Assembly: GCF_000212735.1 (NCBI RefSeq)
Contig: NC_015510.1
Location: 1,116,001 to 1,180,000, forward strand
DNA length: 64,000 bases
Source: Haliscomenobacter hydrossis DSM 1100
GTDB taxonomy: Bacteria; Bacteroidota; Bacteroidia; Chitinophagales; Saprospiraceae
Reading direction: 5' to 3'
This document shows positions 24,775-32,533 of the stretch, piece by piece. The notes beneath the pieces are model-generated. The model saw only the letters and a program-made list of their open reading frames with translations, was not told the DNA's origin and searched no databases. Every line of letters begins with the position of its first letter. The stretch's first letter is position 1. The position numbers and the translations under genes are program-made.

Positions 24775-25575
24775 ATGTCTCCTCGCTTGTTCTTGCTCAT
24801 CTTTATGTTAAATTTACTCTTTGCAAGTTCCTCATTTTCGCAAAATACCCGTATCAAAGACTATAATAAAATCGGATGGTGGGCAACTTTTGCTACCCTC
24901 AAACTAAGTGATAAATGGGGCATACACGCTGAGTACCAATGGCGACGAGAAGCATTCGTTGACCGTTGGCAACAGAGTCTCCTGCGCATTGGAGCAAACC
25001 ATCAACTTGCCCCCAATGTGCTGCTCCGTGCAGGATACGCTTGGATTGAAACGTTCAATTATGGGGAGTATCCAATCAATGGATTTGGCAGAGATTTTAC
25101 GGAACATCGTATGTTCCAAATGCTGACGCTGAGCAACAAAATCAGTGCCTTGGAGGTATCACATCGATTTATGCTTGAACAACGATGGATTGGCCGTTAC
25201 AGTGCGCCCGAAGTTTTGCGGGAAGATGATTATTTCTTCGTTAATCGCTTACGCTACATGTTCAGAATCCAACTTCCGCTGAAAGGCAGCACGTTGGAGG
25301 ATAAAGAGTTCTACGCAGGAGCCTATGACGAGATTTTGATCGGATTTGGTAGAAATGTGAATGAAAATATTTTCGATCAAAATCGACTCGGATTATTACT
25401 TGGATATCGGTTCAATAGTAGTTTACGTATAGAAGGTGGCTTTTTTAATCAAATATTGCAATTGCCCCGCGAGATTCAGCTTCAAGGTACAGCAAATGCG
25501 CGTAATGTATTTCAACACAACTCTGGCTTGATTCTCAATTCTTACCTGAATTTTGATTTGAGTAAGGACAAATAA
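24775..25575 (+). CDS. DUF2490 outer-membrane beta-strand protein
   Basis: This 266-residue protein has a signal peptide of about 22 residues (ending Phe-Ser before Gln). The rest is alternating polar/aromatic beta strands, such as Gly-Ile-His-Ala-Glu-Tyr-Gln-Trp-Arg-Arg, Leu-Arg-Ala-Gly-Tyr-Ala-Trp and Leu-Gly-Tyr-Arg-Phe-Asn, with Glu-His-Arg-Met-Phe-Gln near the middle. This is the DUF2490 pattern, a predicted small barrel often found near transport or stress genes. The function is unknown. It starts 79 nt after the carbonic anhydrase gene, beyond a strong hairpin, so it may be partly uncoupled. It converges on the minus-strand monooxygenase gene with a 9-nt gap. Confidence 0.8.
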   Translation: MSPRLFLLIFMLNLLFASSSFSQNTRIKDYNKIGWWATFATLKLSDKWGIHAEYQWRREAFVDRWQQSLLRIGANHQLAPNVLLRAGYAWIETFNYGEYPINGFGRDFTEHRMFQMLTLSNKISALEVSHRFMLEQRWIGRYSAPEVLREDDYFFVNRLRYMFRIQLPLKGSTLEDKEFYAGAYDEILIGFGRNVNENIFDQNRLGLLLGYRFNSSLRIEGGFFNQILQLPREIQLQGTANARNVFQHNSGLILNSYLNFDLSKDK

Positions 25576-25584
25576 ACCAGGTAA

Positions 25585-26712
25585 TCAAAACACCTCTCCA
25601 TGCGTCAGTTTGATCAACTTGTGCTTCAAGGCTGGAAGATAATGGAGCATTTTGAGCGCCAGATGGGTACTGGTATTTTTGCCAAACAAATGCTGCAGGT
25701 GCTGCCCAGCCCAAATGCGGGTGCTGAAATTGTCTTTCCAAGCAAGTGTATACCGGTTCACCAACTCCGCTTTGTCGATGCGTCCCTCCGCGTAGGGCAG
25801 CATTAAATCCGCCAAGAGTTTTGACGCCCGCATGGCCATACTCATGCCATTGCCACAAAGGGGAGAAATGGCACCCGCCGCATCGCCAAGCAGGAACATG
25901 CCATTGAGGTAGGTATCCTTTGGATGAAAATACACATTGCTGATCACCATTGGCTTCTCGAAAAGAAAGGTAGACTGCGTGAAATATTTTTTGAGGAAAG
26001 GATTTTTGTACAATACTGTTTCTTCCATCGCTTTGATGTCGTTGCCCGCGCGCTGCAAATTGCTGGATTTGGACAGGTAACACAAACAGTAACGGTTCAG
26101 GTCTACTTTTAAGATGCCGCAATACCCATCTTTAAAATTGTGCAATTCGATGCGATCGGGTGCAAGGTCGGTTTCGATGTAGTATTTTACCCCAATGTAG
26201 TTGGGCAGTTGAACGGCAATTTTGGCTGGTGATTTGGCAAAAGAAGGTGCGTATTTTCCAAAACTTCCACAGACCAATTGCGCACGATATTTTCCTTGGC
26301 TGGTACTGATTTCAGCCGTAGTAAGATCCGAAATTTGCACATCCATCACCTTACAGTTTTCCAGGACGGTAACGCCCCACTTCCGCGCAATCTGGCACAA
26401 GTGATCGTCCAAAGTATATCGGCTGATTCCAAAACCGCCTAGAGCCAGTGGGCTGTTGAGCATAAAACCGTTCTGTGCAGATATGCCCAGTTGACTGATT
26501 TGGGGCAAGCCGAGATCGTTCAACGGCACCCCCAAATCACACAAGAAATCCCAACTTTCCATCGAGATGTACTCTCCACAGACCTTGTGCTGCGGGAAAG
26601 TGTTTTTTTCAAACAAGATCACTTCCATACCCTTACGAGCCAACTGAATGGCCAGGCACAAGCCGCCCAAACCCCCACCGATGATGGCGTAAGGATAAAT
26701 CTTATTGTCCAT
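25585..26712 (-). CDS. FAD-dependent monooxygenase/oxidoreductase of the type III PKS operon
   Basis: This 375-residue flavoprotein has the Rossmann motif Gly12-Gly-Gly-Leu-Gly-Gly17, Glu35 at the end of the second strand, and the second FAD motif Leu-Leu-Gly276-Asp277-Ala-Ala-Gly followed by Ser-Pro-Leu-Cys-Gly-Asn-Gly. Overall it resembles the geranylgeranyl reductase / UbiH-like class of flavoenzymes. It is the last gene of a four-gene minus-strand operon and overlaps the methyltransferase by 11 nt. In Streptomyces srsABC, a flavin monooxygenase (SrsC) hydroxylates the resorcinol made by the type III PKS. By analogy this enzyme may hydroxylate or reduce the ring or side chain of the operon product. 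Confidence 0.85.
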   Translation of the reverse strand: MDNKIYPYAIIGGGLGGLCLAIQLARKGMEVILFEKNTFPQHKVCGEYISMESWDFLCDLGVPLNDLGLPQISQLGISAQNGFMLNSPLALGGFGISRYTLDDHLCQIARKWGVTVLENCKVMDVQISDLTTAEISTSQGKYRAQLVCGSFGKYAPSFAKSPAKIAVQLPNYIGVKYYIETDLAPDRIELHNFKDGYCGILKVDLNRYCLCYLSKSSNLQRAGNDIKAMEETVLYKNPFLKKYFTQSTFLFEKPMVISNVYFHPKDTYLNGMFLLGDAAGAISPLCGNGMSMAMRASKLLADLMLPYAEGRIDKAELVNRYTLAWKDNFSTRIWAGQHLQHLFGKNTSTHLALKMLHYLPALKHKLIKLTHGEVF

Positions 26713-27403
26713 TTTCGCTTTTATAGATGATGACTTCGTGGCGAAAAGCCCATTTGTTTTTGACCGAAAAATGTTTGGCTCCAGCTTTGTTGATGAGGTC
26801 GAGCCATTCTTTTTTCACAAACCCACGCGCCACCGAAATCGGCGCATCATTTTTGACCAAGTACGATTTTGAAAATAGGGCCGTCAGGGTTTTGATGGAC
26901 CAATAAGCAAACCAGTTTCGCTCCAAATCATTGATGATGAGCACCGCGTTTTTATCCAGTGCAAATTGAATGAGTTCGATCAACTGTCTTTCGTCCAGGT
27001 GATGACAAAACAAACAAGCGTGAATGATGTCAATCTGCGGTACATGCTGGAACATGTTCCGGTAATCATCACAAATAAACTGGATGTCAGGACGGGCTTT
27101 GTGCTCGGTTGCGTATTCGATACAAACCGGTTTCAGATCAATGCCAATCAGCTTCAGGTTCAGATTTTTGCGCAATTGCCATTGCTGAATGCGCTTGAGT
27201 GTGTCCCCGCCGCCACAACCGATATCGATGAGGGTGTAGGTTTTTTCAGGTTGGACCACTTTTTTCAAGGCCGAAAACGTAATGTCGTACCCACCCAAAA
27301 GGGTATTGATGCGGTCCAATTCCCGGAGGGTTTGGAACAAGTCTGCGGTCGGAATGTCTTCGGCATCCAGCAGTTCTTTTTGTAAGCTGCGTTGTTCAAG
27401 CAT
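26702..27403 (-). CDS. Class I SAM-dependent methyltransferase of the type III PKS operon
   Basis: This 233-residue methyltransferase has motif I Leu-Ile-Asp-Ile-Gly-Cys-Gly-Gly-Gly-Asp (about 58-67), an acidic residue after the second strand (Gly-Ile-Asp-Leu), and motif IV-like Asp-Ile-Ile-His-Ala-Cys-Leu-Phe-Cys-His-His. It is a Methyltransf_11/25-type enzyme. It overlaps the PKS gene upstream by 8 nt and the monooxygenase downstream by 11 nt, so translation is probably coupled. Its likely job is O- or C-methylation of the polyketide ring. In the Streptomyces and Bacillus phenolic-lipid operons the methyltransferase is an integral-membrane isoprenylcysteine type, so this one is a non-homologous replacement. 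Confidence 0.9.
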   Translation of the reverse strand: MLEQRSLQKELLDAEDIPTADLFQTLRELDRINTLLGGYDITFSALKKVVQPEKTYTLIDIGCGGGDTLKRIQQWQLRKNLNLKLIGIDLKPVCIEYATEHKARPDIQFICDDYRNMFQHVPQIDIIHACLFCHHLDERQLIELIQFALDKNAVLIINDLERNWFAYWSIKTLTALFSKSYLVKNDAPISVARGFVKKEWLDLINKAGAKHFSVKNKWAFRHEVIIYKSENGQ

Positions 27404-28484
27404 GGCACAATTGCATGGTTTCGACGGTCAATCCGGGGCCAAAAGCGGCAGCAAAAATGTTTTTGCCATCGGGATGGGGGTCGAGGTTCTCCAGAATATT
27501 TTTCAGCACAAACAATACTGTGGGCGACGACATGTTGCCGTAATCTTTCAACACCTGATACGATGCAGCCAAATCTGTAACTGAAAGACCAAGTGCTTCT
27601 CCGAAGCTATCCACAATCTTTTTGCCCCCTGGGTGTACCGCCCAATAATCGATGGACAGCGGATCGATGCCCACATTGTCCAGCATACTTTTGATGTTGT
27701 TTTTGATCAAGTCGCCTACATAAGCGCTGAGGTTCATGATGAAGCCCGTCTCGGAGAGTTGCCAGGCCATTTCATTGCGGCTATCGGGAATACAAAATGA
27801 ATCAAAACCCGTTATTTGTACATTTCTGCTGGTCGATTCTTTTACAGGTTGGCTGCTGAGTAATACTGCCGCACTGCCATCGCCAAACAGGACATTGCAG
27901 AGCAAATAATCCTGATTGTAGATGGTTTGAAAATGGAGAGTACACAACTCCGTACAGACCACCAACACCAGGGCATCGGGCTGGCTTTTGCAAATTCCAT
28001 CGGCTTGTTTGAGCGCGATAATGGCGGCATTACAACCCAAAAAATTGACGCTGCTGCGGTGGGTAGTCGGCGGCAAAGCCAGCGCTTGCATCAACTCAAT
28101 GTCCAAGCCCGGTGCCGACAATCCCGTACAAGTGACGGTGATGAGGTGGGTAATGCTGCTTTTGCTCGCTGCAAAATCGGGTAGATTTTGAATGGCTTTC
28201 ACCGAGAGCGGCAAGGCCTCTTTTTTGAACCGGTCCATGCGTTGCGTGAGACCGGGCGAAGGAAGAAGTTGGGTGTTTTTGGGAAAAAAAGTGAATTGTT
28301 CTGCGGGCAATCCGTAATCTTCTAACACCGAATAACGGGTAGAAGTACCCGATTTGTCGGCGAGAATTTTGACTTTTCTTTTTACACTCACATCATCAAT
28401 CGAGTTACTGTAAAATTGGGTAAGCACATGCTGCTCGTAACCATGATCGGGTACTGCAGTGGCAATGTTAACAATGTAACTCAT
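27396..28484 (-). CDS. Type III polyketide synthase (chalcone/stilbene/alkylresorcinol synthase family)
   Basis: This 362-residue protein has the complete type III PKS triad: Cys151 in Phe-Leu-Gly-Cys-Asn-Ala, His284 in Val-His-Pro-Gly-Gly, and Asn317 in Tyr-Gly-Asn-Met-Ser-Ser-Pro-Thr. The family condenses malonyl-CoA onto an acyl starter; in bacteria the products are usually alkylresorcinols, alkylpyrones or tetrahydroxynaphthalene. Starter and chain length cannot be read from sequence here. It lies 6 nt after the UbiA gene and overlaps the methyltransferase gene by 8 nt. A membrane-lipid phenol or quinone product is inferred from the partners. Confidence 0.95.
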   Translation of the reverse strand: MSYIVNIATAVPDHGYEQHVLTQFYSNSIDDVSVKRKVKILADKSGTSTRYSVLEDYGLPAEQFTFFPKNTQLLPSPGLTQRMDRFKKEALPLSVKAIQNLPDFAASKSSITHLITVTCTGLSAPGLDIELMQALALPPTTHRSSVNFLGCNAAIIALKQADGICKSQPDALVLVVCTELCTLHFQTIYNQDYLLCNVLFGDGSAAVLLSSQPVKESTSRNVQITGFDSFCIPDSRNEMAWQLSETGFIMNLSAYVGDLIKNNIKSMLDNVGIDPLSIDYWAVHPGGKKIVDSFGEALGLSVTDLAASYQVLKDYGNMSSPTVLFVLKNILENLDPHPDGKNIFAAAFGPGLTVETMQLCHA

Positions 28485-28490
28485 AGGAAG

Positions 28491-29360
28491 TTAATTTTTC
28501 AACAATAAAACAATAAAGCAGATATTCATGGAAAGTGCCGCGAGGATGTTCATCCGCATCGTATTTTTGAAATTTGCGTTGCGGGTATCTTTGACAACTT
28601 GACTAAACCAATACCCAAAGAAGGCTGCGATGGGTATGAAGAAGGCTTGAATGATGTAAAAACTCGCGATTTGATTGGTGTTTGTAAAATAGAGGAAATA
28701 ACAAAGATCGCAGATGGCGAACATGATGATCGAAAAAACAAAGGTGCCCCGGTAGCCCAGTTTGTAACTAATGGTGACTACGCCATCGGCCAGATCTTGT
28801 TTGTGTTGATAGATTTGCGTTAGTGGATACACGCCCCCGATTTGAAACGAACAGGCGGCCAGTACCCAAATATTGGTTCCGTTAAGTTCCAAAAATTCTT
28901 TTGTAATGCCCAAATACGACAGGTAATACGTAAAGGCGCCTTGAAAAATAACCACCACCAAAAAACCGGTGTAAGGATATTTTTTCAACCGAATTTGTCT
29001 TGCGCTATACGCCCTTGAAGCTGCCATACAAGTCAGCAAACATAGGGCAAATGCCATATTCACCAGCCATATGGCGAGCAGTAGAGCCACAATATCCAGG
29101 ATCAAGGTGACATAGAATAAGCGGATGGTAGGCATGGGTGGTTTTTCTAAACCGCCAATGCTATCCTGATCTTTGTCGATATAACTGTTGTAGCCATTGC
29201 TGGCAGGATAAACCAAAAAATGGATGATCAAGAAAGGAACCAGTACATCAATCCACGAAACAGCGCCCCTGATTTGGCTCCATGCCAAGATAAAAATAGG
29301 CATGAGCAAAAGCGAAAAAGGGATCCGCAGGAGTTTGATGGTGTCTTTATCAATCATCAT
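28491..29360 (-). CDS. UbiA-family prenyltransferase of the type III PKS operon
   Basis: This 289-residue protein has about eight membrane spans. The first aspartate-rich motif is Asn58-x3-Asp62-x3-Asp66 (Asn-Ser-Tyr-Ile-Asp-Lys-Asp-Gln-Asp), the prenyl-diphosphate/Mg site of UbiA. The second loop (about 178-189: Tyr-Pro-Leu-Thr-Gln-Ile-Tyr-Gln-His-Lys-Gln-Asp) is less acidic than usual but keeps Asp189. It is the first gene of the operon; either of two adjacent ATGs (29360 or 29357) could be the start. UbiA enzymes attach isoprenyl chains to aromatic rings, so it probably prenylates the PKS product. A distinct transferase role without a prenyl donor cannot be excluded. Confidence 0.9.
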   Translation of the reverse strand: MMIDKDTIKLLRIPFSLLLMPIFILAWSQIRGAVSWIDVLVPFLIIHFLVYPASNGYNSYIDKDQDSIGGLEKPPMPTIRLFYVTLILDIVALLLAIWLVNMAFALCLLTCMAASRAYSARQIRLKKYPYTGFLVVVIFQGAFTYYLSYLGITKEFLELNGTNIWVLAACSFQIGGVYPLTQIYQHKQDLADGVVTISYKLGYRGTFVFSIIMFAICDLCYFLYFTNTNQIASFYIIQAFFIPIAAFFGYWFSQVVKDTRNANFKNTMRMNILAALSMNICFIVLLLKN

Positions 29361-29423
29361 ATTTGTTTAAGATTTTATCCATTCAACCTCAATCGCTACT
29401 TAACGGAGAACATAGGAATTGTT

Positions 29424-29486
29424 TTTAAGTTGTATTATTCACAGGTTTCTTTAAGTTGTCCCTACAGGTCTAATTGTTTATCTTTG
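29424..29486 (+). promoter_or_regulatory. Promoter with direct repeats upstream of the coiled-coil gene at 29510
   Basis: TTG at 29456-29458 and a perfect TATCTTTG at 29479-29486 are 20 nt apart, a full Bacteroidota promoter 23 nt before the ATG. TTTAAGTTGT occurs at 29424-29433 and again at 29450-29459 (overlapping the -33), each followed by ACAGGT (29441-29446 and 29464-29469). The 26-bp direct repeat could be a regulator site. The divergent UbiA operon starts at 29360. Confidence 0.65.
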
Positions 29487-29509
29487 CAAAAACCAAAAAA
29501 TCAAAAACC

Positions 29510-29968
29510 ATGAAATCCCTTATCAAACTGGGTTTATTGTTGGTTGCCGTCATTCTGGTGTACAACTATTTTTTTGGCGACCCGCAAGAAAAAGCCCAGT
29601 CTAAAGAAATTTTCCATCAGGTTGGGCAGTTGGGCAAAGCTTCCTGGGCCTTACTCAAAACCGAAAAGGCCAAACTGGATCAAGGAAAATACGATTCTGC
29701 GTTGGATAAAATTGACAACATTTATCAGGATTTGCGTACCCGCGCCCGTTCGAGCAATGATGTGGAATCCTTGCAGCGTCTGAGCGAAATGGAAAAAGAA
29801 CGCCAGGAACTGGAGCAGCGCATGGCCGAGATTGACGCCGAAAAAGCCCGTCAAACGGGTGGCAAAACCTCGACATATCTGCTGGAAGATGAAAAAGAAC
29901 TCAAAATTGACCTCCGCAAGCTGCTCAGTGATACCGAAGCCCTGATGCGGCAAATGGATAAGGAATAA
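29510..29968 (+). CDS. Small membrane-anchored coiled-coil protein of unknown function
   Basis: The 152-residue protein from the ATG at 29510 has one N-terminal span (about 5-22) and then an almost wholly helical, charged region. This region has Glu/Lys/Gln/Arg heptads, notably around 80-115 (Glu-Met-Glu-Lys-Glu-Arg-Gln-Glu-Leu-Glu), predicting a coiled coil on the periplasmic side. I do not recognise a family. It sits just upstream of ftsX, separated by a palindrome that begins right at its stop codon, and has its own promoter. A cell-envelope or division role is only suggested by position. Confidence 0.7.
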   Translation: MKSLIKLGLLLVAVILVYNYFFGDPQEKAQSKEIFHQVGQLGKASWALLKTEKAKLDQGKYDSALDKIDNIYQDLRTRARSSNDVESLQRLSEMEKERQELEQRMAEIDAEKARQTGGKTSTYLLEDEKELKIDLRKLLSDTEALMRQMDKE

Positions 29969-30089
29969 AGTTGAGGAGGTTGAGAAAGTTGAGGAGGTTG
30001 AGGCTGCCGCAAGCGACTCAGCCCCACTCGATGACCGAGTCGCTTGCGGCAGCCTCAACCTCCTCAACCCTCTCAACTTTCTCAACCTC
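29969..30089. repeat. Inverted repeat with 9-nt periodic arms between the coiled-coil gene and ftsX
   Basis: The left arm (29969-30019) reads as four 9-mers of the form GTTGAGnnn followed by GCCGCAAGCGACTC. The right arm (30037-30089) is its complement with small slips. The loop is 17 nt. It starts one base after the TAA stop. The same arm words occur at 61665-61838, so this is a dispersed family and not a unique hairpin. The element is open in the ftsX frame, which artificially lengthens that ORF. Confidence 0.9.
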
Positions 30090-30099
30090 TCCAAACCAC

Positions 30100-30972
30100 A
30101 TGTCCAACAACATTGCCAATCGCCGTACTCGCCCCAATTACCTTTACGCCATGGTTAGCGTGGCGCTGGTACTTTTTGTGCTGGGATTTTTTGGGGCCAT
30201 TTTGCTCCATGCACAGCAGTTTGTGAGGCTGTACAAAGAGCGGGTCAACCTGATCGTGGAATTGACGGAAAGTGCAACCCCTATTGACATGGTTGCACTG
30301 GAAGGGTATTTGCAAAAAGCGCAGTACGTACGCCCGGGTACCATCAACAAAGTTCCCAAAGAAAAAGCAGCACAAATGATGCGGAATGAGTTTGGCGAAG
30401 AATTCCTCAAGCTCGACCTGCCCAACCCTTTCCTCGATGTGATCTTTTTCAACCTCAAAGCCGAATACCTCGACCCCGAGCACCTCAAACAAATTCGGGA
30501 AGAACTCAAAGGCATTGAAGCCATCAACGATGTGTATTATCAGGAAAGTTTGGTGGACAACATTGCCAACAACTTGCAAAAAGCCGGGTATTTCGCCCTG
30601 GGTTTTGGGCTGTTTTTTATCCTGGTCACCGCCACACTCATCCACAATACCATCCGCCTGGCCCTTTATTCCAATCGTTTTTTGATCAAAAACATGGAAT
30701 TGGTTGGCGCATCCTGGGGTTTTATTAGTCGCCCTTATCTCTTTCGCGCCATCCTGCACGGATTGTTGAGTAGCTTGATTTCTATCCTGGCCTTGGTCGG
30801 CATGTTGTACTGGCTCAACCGCAGTTTCCCCGAGGTTTACCTGTTTCAGGACACCCGTTTGCTGCTCCTCGTCATCTTTGGTATTCTATTCCTGGGGGTA
30901 CTCATTTATGCCCTATCCACGTTTTATGTGGTGAATCGGTATTTGAAGATGCGGGTGGATGATCTTTATTGA
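30100..30972 (+). CDS. ftsX: Cell division protein FtsX
   Basis: The ATG at 30100 gives 290 residues with the FtsX layout: one N-terminal span (about 18-38), an extracellular domain of about 120 residues, and three C-terminal spans (about 168-190, 220-245, 260-282) that form the permease core. FtsX with FtsE is an ABC-type module that activates septal peptidoglycan hydrolases. No ftsE is in the window, as is common in this phylum where the genes are apart. An in-frame extension back to 29971 would translate the palindrome and is rejected. The order ftsX, DUF3098, uppP, truB is conserved in Bacteroidota. Confidence 0.9.
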   Translation: MSNNIANRRTRPNYLYAMVSVALVLFVLGFFGAILLHAQQFVRLYKERVNLIVELTESATPIDMVALEGYLQKAQYVRPGTINKVPKEKAAQMMRNEFGEEFLKLDLPNPFLDVIFFNLKAEYLDPEHLKQIREELKGIEAINDVYYQESLVDNIANNLQKAGYFALGFGLFFILVTATLIHNTIRLALYSNRFLIKNMELVGASWGFISRPYLFRAILHGLLSSLISILALVGMLYWLNRSFPEVYLFQDTRLLLLVIFGILFLGVLIYALSTFYVVNRYLKMRVDDLY

Positions 30973-31119
30973 GTGAAAAACGAAAAGTGAAAAGTGAAAA
31001 GCAACACACAATCCGTATTTTCTGATCAAATTTGTCAATAAAAAATAACTTTTCACTTTTCACTTTTCACTTTTCACTTTTCACTTTTCACTTTTCACTT
31101 TTCACTTTTCACTTTTCAA
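30973..31119. repeat. TTTTCAC heptamer tandem array with inverted partner after ftsX
   Basis: Nine perfect TTTTCAC units run from 31050 to 31112, followed by a degenerate one to 31119. The left part (30973-31001) is rich in the complement GTGAAAA. It begins directly after the ftsX stop (30970-30972). A perfect 7-bp tandem array of this length is prone to slippage and should vary in copy number among strains. It lies just before the promoter of the DUF3098 gene. Confidence 0.9.
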
Positions 31120-31150
31120 ACTATTTTTCTGTTCAACTCATCAAATAGTG

Positions 31151-31158
31151 TAATTTTG
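31151..31158 (+). promoter_or_regulatory. -7 element TAATTTTG of the DUF3098 gene
   Basis: This matches TAnnTTTG exactly and lies 23 nt before the ATG at 31182. A weak -33 (TTTTCTG, about 31125-31131) is 19 nt upstream. It would drive DUF3098 and uppP separately from ftsX. Confidence 0.55.
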
Positions 31159-31181
31159 CCACTTCAAACTAAAAATTAGGC

Positions 31182-31553
31182 ATGAGTACTAGAAAACCTT
31201 CCAATAGAAAACCGGCTGGACCGGGCCGTCAGGAGAAGGAAACCCCTACGCCCAGACCCACCTCTGGAGCACGCCCAACTACCAGCAGCACGGAGCGCGT
31301 ACGCAGTACCGCAACGCCAACTCGGGCGCCAAGGGTCAAAAAAGAACTGATTTTCAACCGCAACAACTACATCATCCTTGGTGCAGCGGGCTTAGCCATG
31401 ACCTTGGGCATTATCCTGATGTCGGGTGGTGCTATGCCGGACCCCAATACCTGGGATGAAAACATCATTTACGGTTCTCGCCGCATGGTCATTGCACCCA
31501 TCATGATGTTGGGCGGCGTGGTACTGGGCATTGTAGCCATTTTCCGCAAATAG
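31182..31553 (+). CDS. DUF3098 small membrane protein
   Basis: This 123-residue protein has a disordered, Pro/Thr/Arg-rich N-terminus (1-55). It is followed by Phe-Asn-Arg-Asn-Asn-Tyr, a membrane span (about 62-80), a loop containing Trp-Asp-Glu-Asn-Ile-Ile-Tyr-Gly-Ser-Arg-Arg, and a second span (about 100-120). The core is diagnostic of DUF3098, found in Bacteroidota between ftsX and uppP. Its role is unknown; the fixed neighbourhood suggests envelope assembly or division. It is followed by uppP after 9 nt, so the two are very likely one transcript. Confidence 0.85.
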   Translation: MSTRKPSNRKPAGPGRQEKETPTPRPTSGARPTTSSTERVRSTATPTRAPRVKKELIFNRNNYIILGAAGLAMTLGIILMSGGAMPDPNTWDENIIYGSRRMVIAPIMMLGGVVLGIVAIFRK

Positions 31554-31562
31554 GAACACTCC

Positions 31563-32360
31563 ATGTCTGAAATCATCCGTTCGATTGTCCTTGGTATTGT
31601 ACAAGGGCTAACCGAGTTCTTGCCAGTCAGCAGCAGTGGCCACCTTGAATTGGCCAAATATTTTCTTGGGGATACCAGTATGGCCGAACAAAGCCTGTTG
31701 ATGACCGTCACGCTTCACGTGGCCACTGCTTTGTCCACCATTGTGGTCTTTCGCAAAGACATTGCGTCTGTTTTTAAAGGACTATTTGCTTTCAAATGGA
31801 ATCCAGAGACGGAATTTTCCGCCAAGATCGTCCTGTCCATGATTCCAGCGGCTGTGGTTGGTTTGCTATTTGAAAAACAAATCGAAGAATTGTTCACCCG
31901 CAATATTCTTTTGGTTGCAGCCATGTTGGCGGTCACGGGCGTACTTTTGTTGTTTGCACACCGGGCTAAGGATACGGGAAAACCTGTTTCGTACCTCAAT
32001 GCGCTTTTGATTGGTATCGCTCAGGCCATTGCCATTACCCCGGGTATCTCTCGTTCGGGTGCGACCATTTCTACTTCTGTATTGTTGGGAATTGACCGTG
32101 GTGAAGCGGCTCGATTTTCATTCTTGATGGTGGTTCCCTTGATTTTGGGCAAACTGGCCAAGGACATCATGGATGGAGAATATGGTCAAACTGAAAATTT
32201 TACGGCAATTGCGGTAGGATTTATCTTCGCTTTCCTGACTGGTTTATTTGCTTGTCGCTTGATGATCAGACTGGTTAAAGGCAGCAAACTGATCTATTTT
32301 TCCATATATTGCTTCGTTGTTGCCATCGCAGCAGGGGCGTATATTTTGTCTTTGGGATAA
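31563..32360 (+). CDS. uppP: Undecaprenyl-diphosphatase
   Basis: This 265-residue protein with about eight spans has the BacA/UppP signatures: Gly-Leu-Thr-Glu-Phe-Leu-Pro-Val-Ser-Ser-Ser-Gly-His (about 16-28) and Pro-Gly-Ile-Ser-Arg-Ser-Gly-Ala-Thr (about 160-168). It dephosphorylates undecaprenyl diphosphate to recycle the lipid carrier for peptidoglycan and other glycans. Length and motifs are normal. It follows DUF3098 by 9 nt; the ATG at 31563 is clear. A strong inverted repeat begins 8 nt after its stop and probably ends the transcript before truB. Confidence 0.95.
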   Translation: MSEIIRSIVLGIVQGLTEFLPVSSSGHLELAKYFLGDTSMAEQSLLMTVTLHVATALSTIVVFRKDIASVFKGLFAFKWNPETEFSAKIVLSMIPAAVVGLLFEKQIEELFTRNILLVAAMLAVTGVLLLFAHRAKDTGKPVSYLNALLIGIAQAIAITPGISRSGATISTSVLLGIDRGEAARFSFLMVVPLILGKLAKDIMDGEYGQTENFTAIAVGFIFAFLTGLFACRLMIRLVKGSKLIYFSIYCFVVAIAAGAYILSLG

Positions 32361-32368
32361 TTTTTCAA

Positions 32369-32512
32369 CCCGCCTGCGGCGGATTTTTTTTCACCACGGA
32401 TTCCACAGATTTTCACAAATTTTCACAAATTTTATGGATATGACAAAAAATCTGTGAAAATCTGTGGAATCCGTGGTGAAATTATATTTATCAACTTCCG
32501 CCGCAGGCGGGG
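32369..32512. repeat. Inverted repeat with CACAGATT/CACAAATTTT arms between uppP and truB
   Basis: An outer CCGCCTGCGGCGG-type word (about 32370) pairs with CCGCCGCAGGCGG near 32499. The inner arms TTCACCACGGATTCCACAGA (from 32390) and its complement (ending near 32479) enclose 10-nt repeats of CACAAATTTT. The core word TTCACCACnGATTCCACAGATT is shared with the smaller element at 60391-60452. It fills nearly all the 173-nt gap. Confidence 0.9.
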
Positions 32513-32533
32513 TGTTAAAACAAAAACGGCCAT

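Noticed and set aside
29971-30099. N-terminal extension of FtsX
   Set aside because: It would translate the palindrome. FtsX orthologues start at about the ATG used here.
31050-31119. Heptamer array considered as a CRISPR
   Set aside because: Units are contiguous with no spacers, and there are no cas genes.
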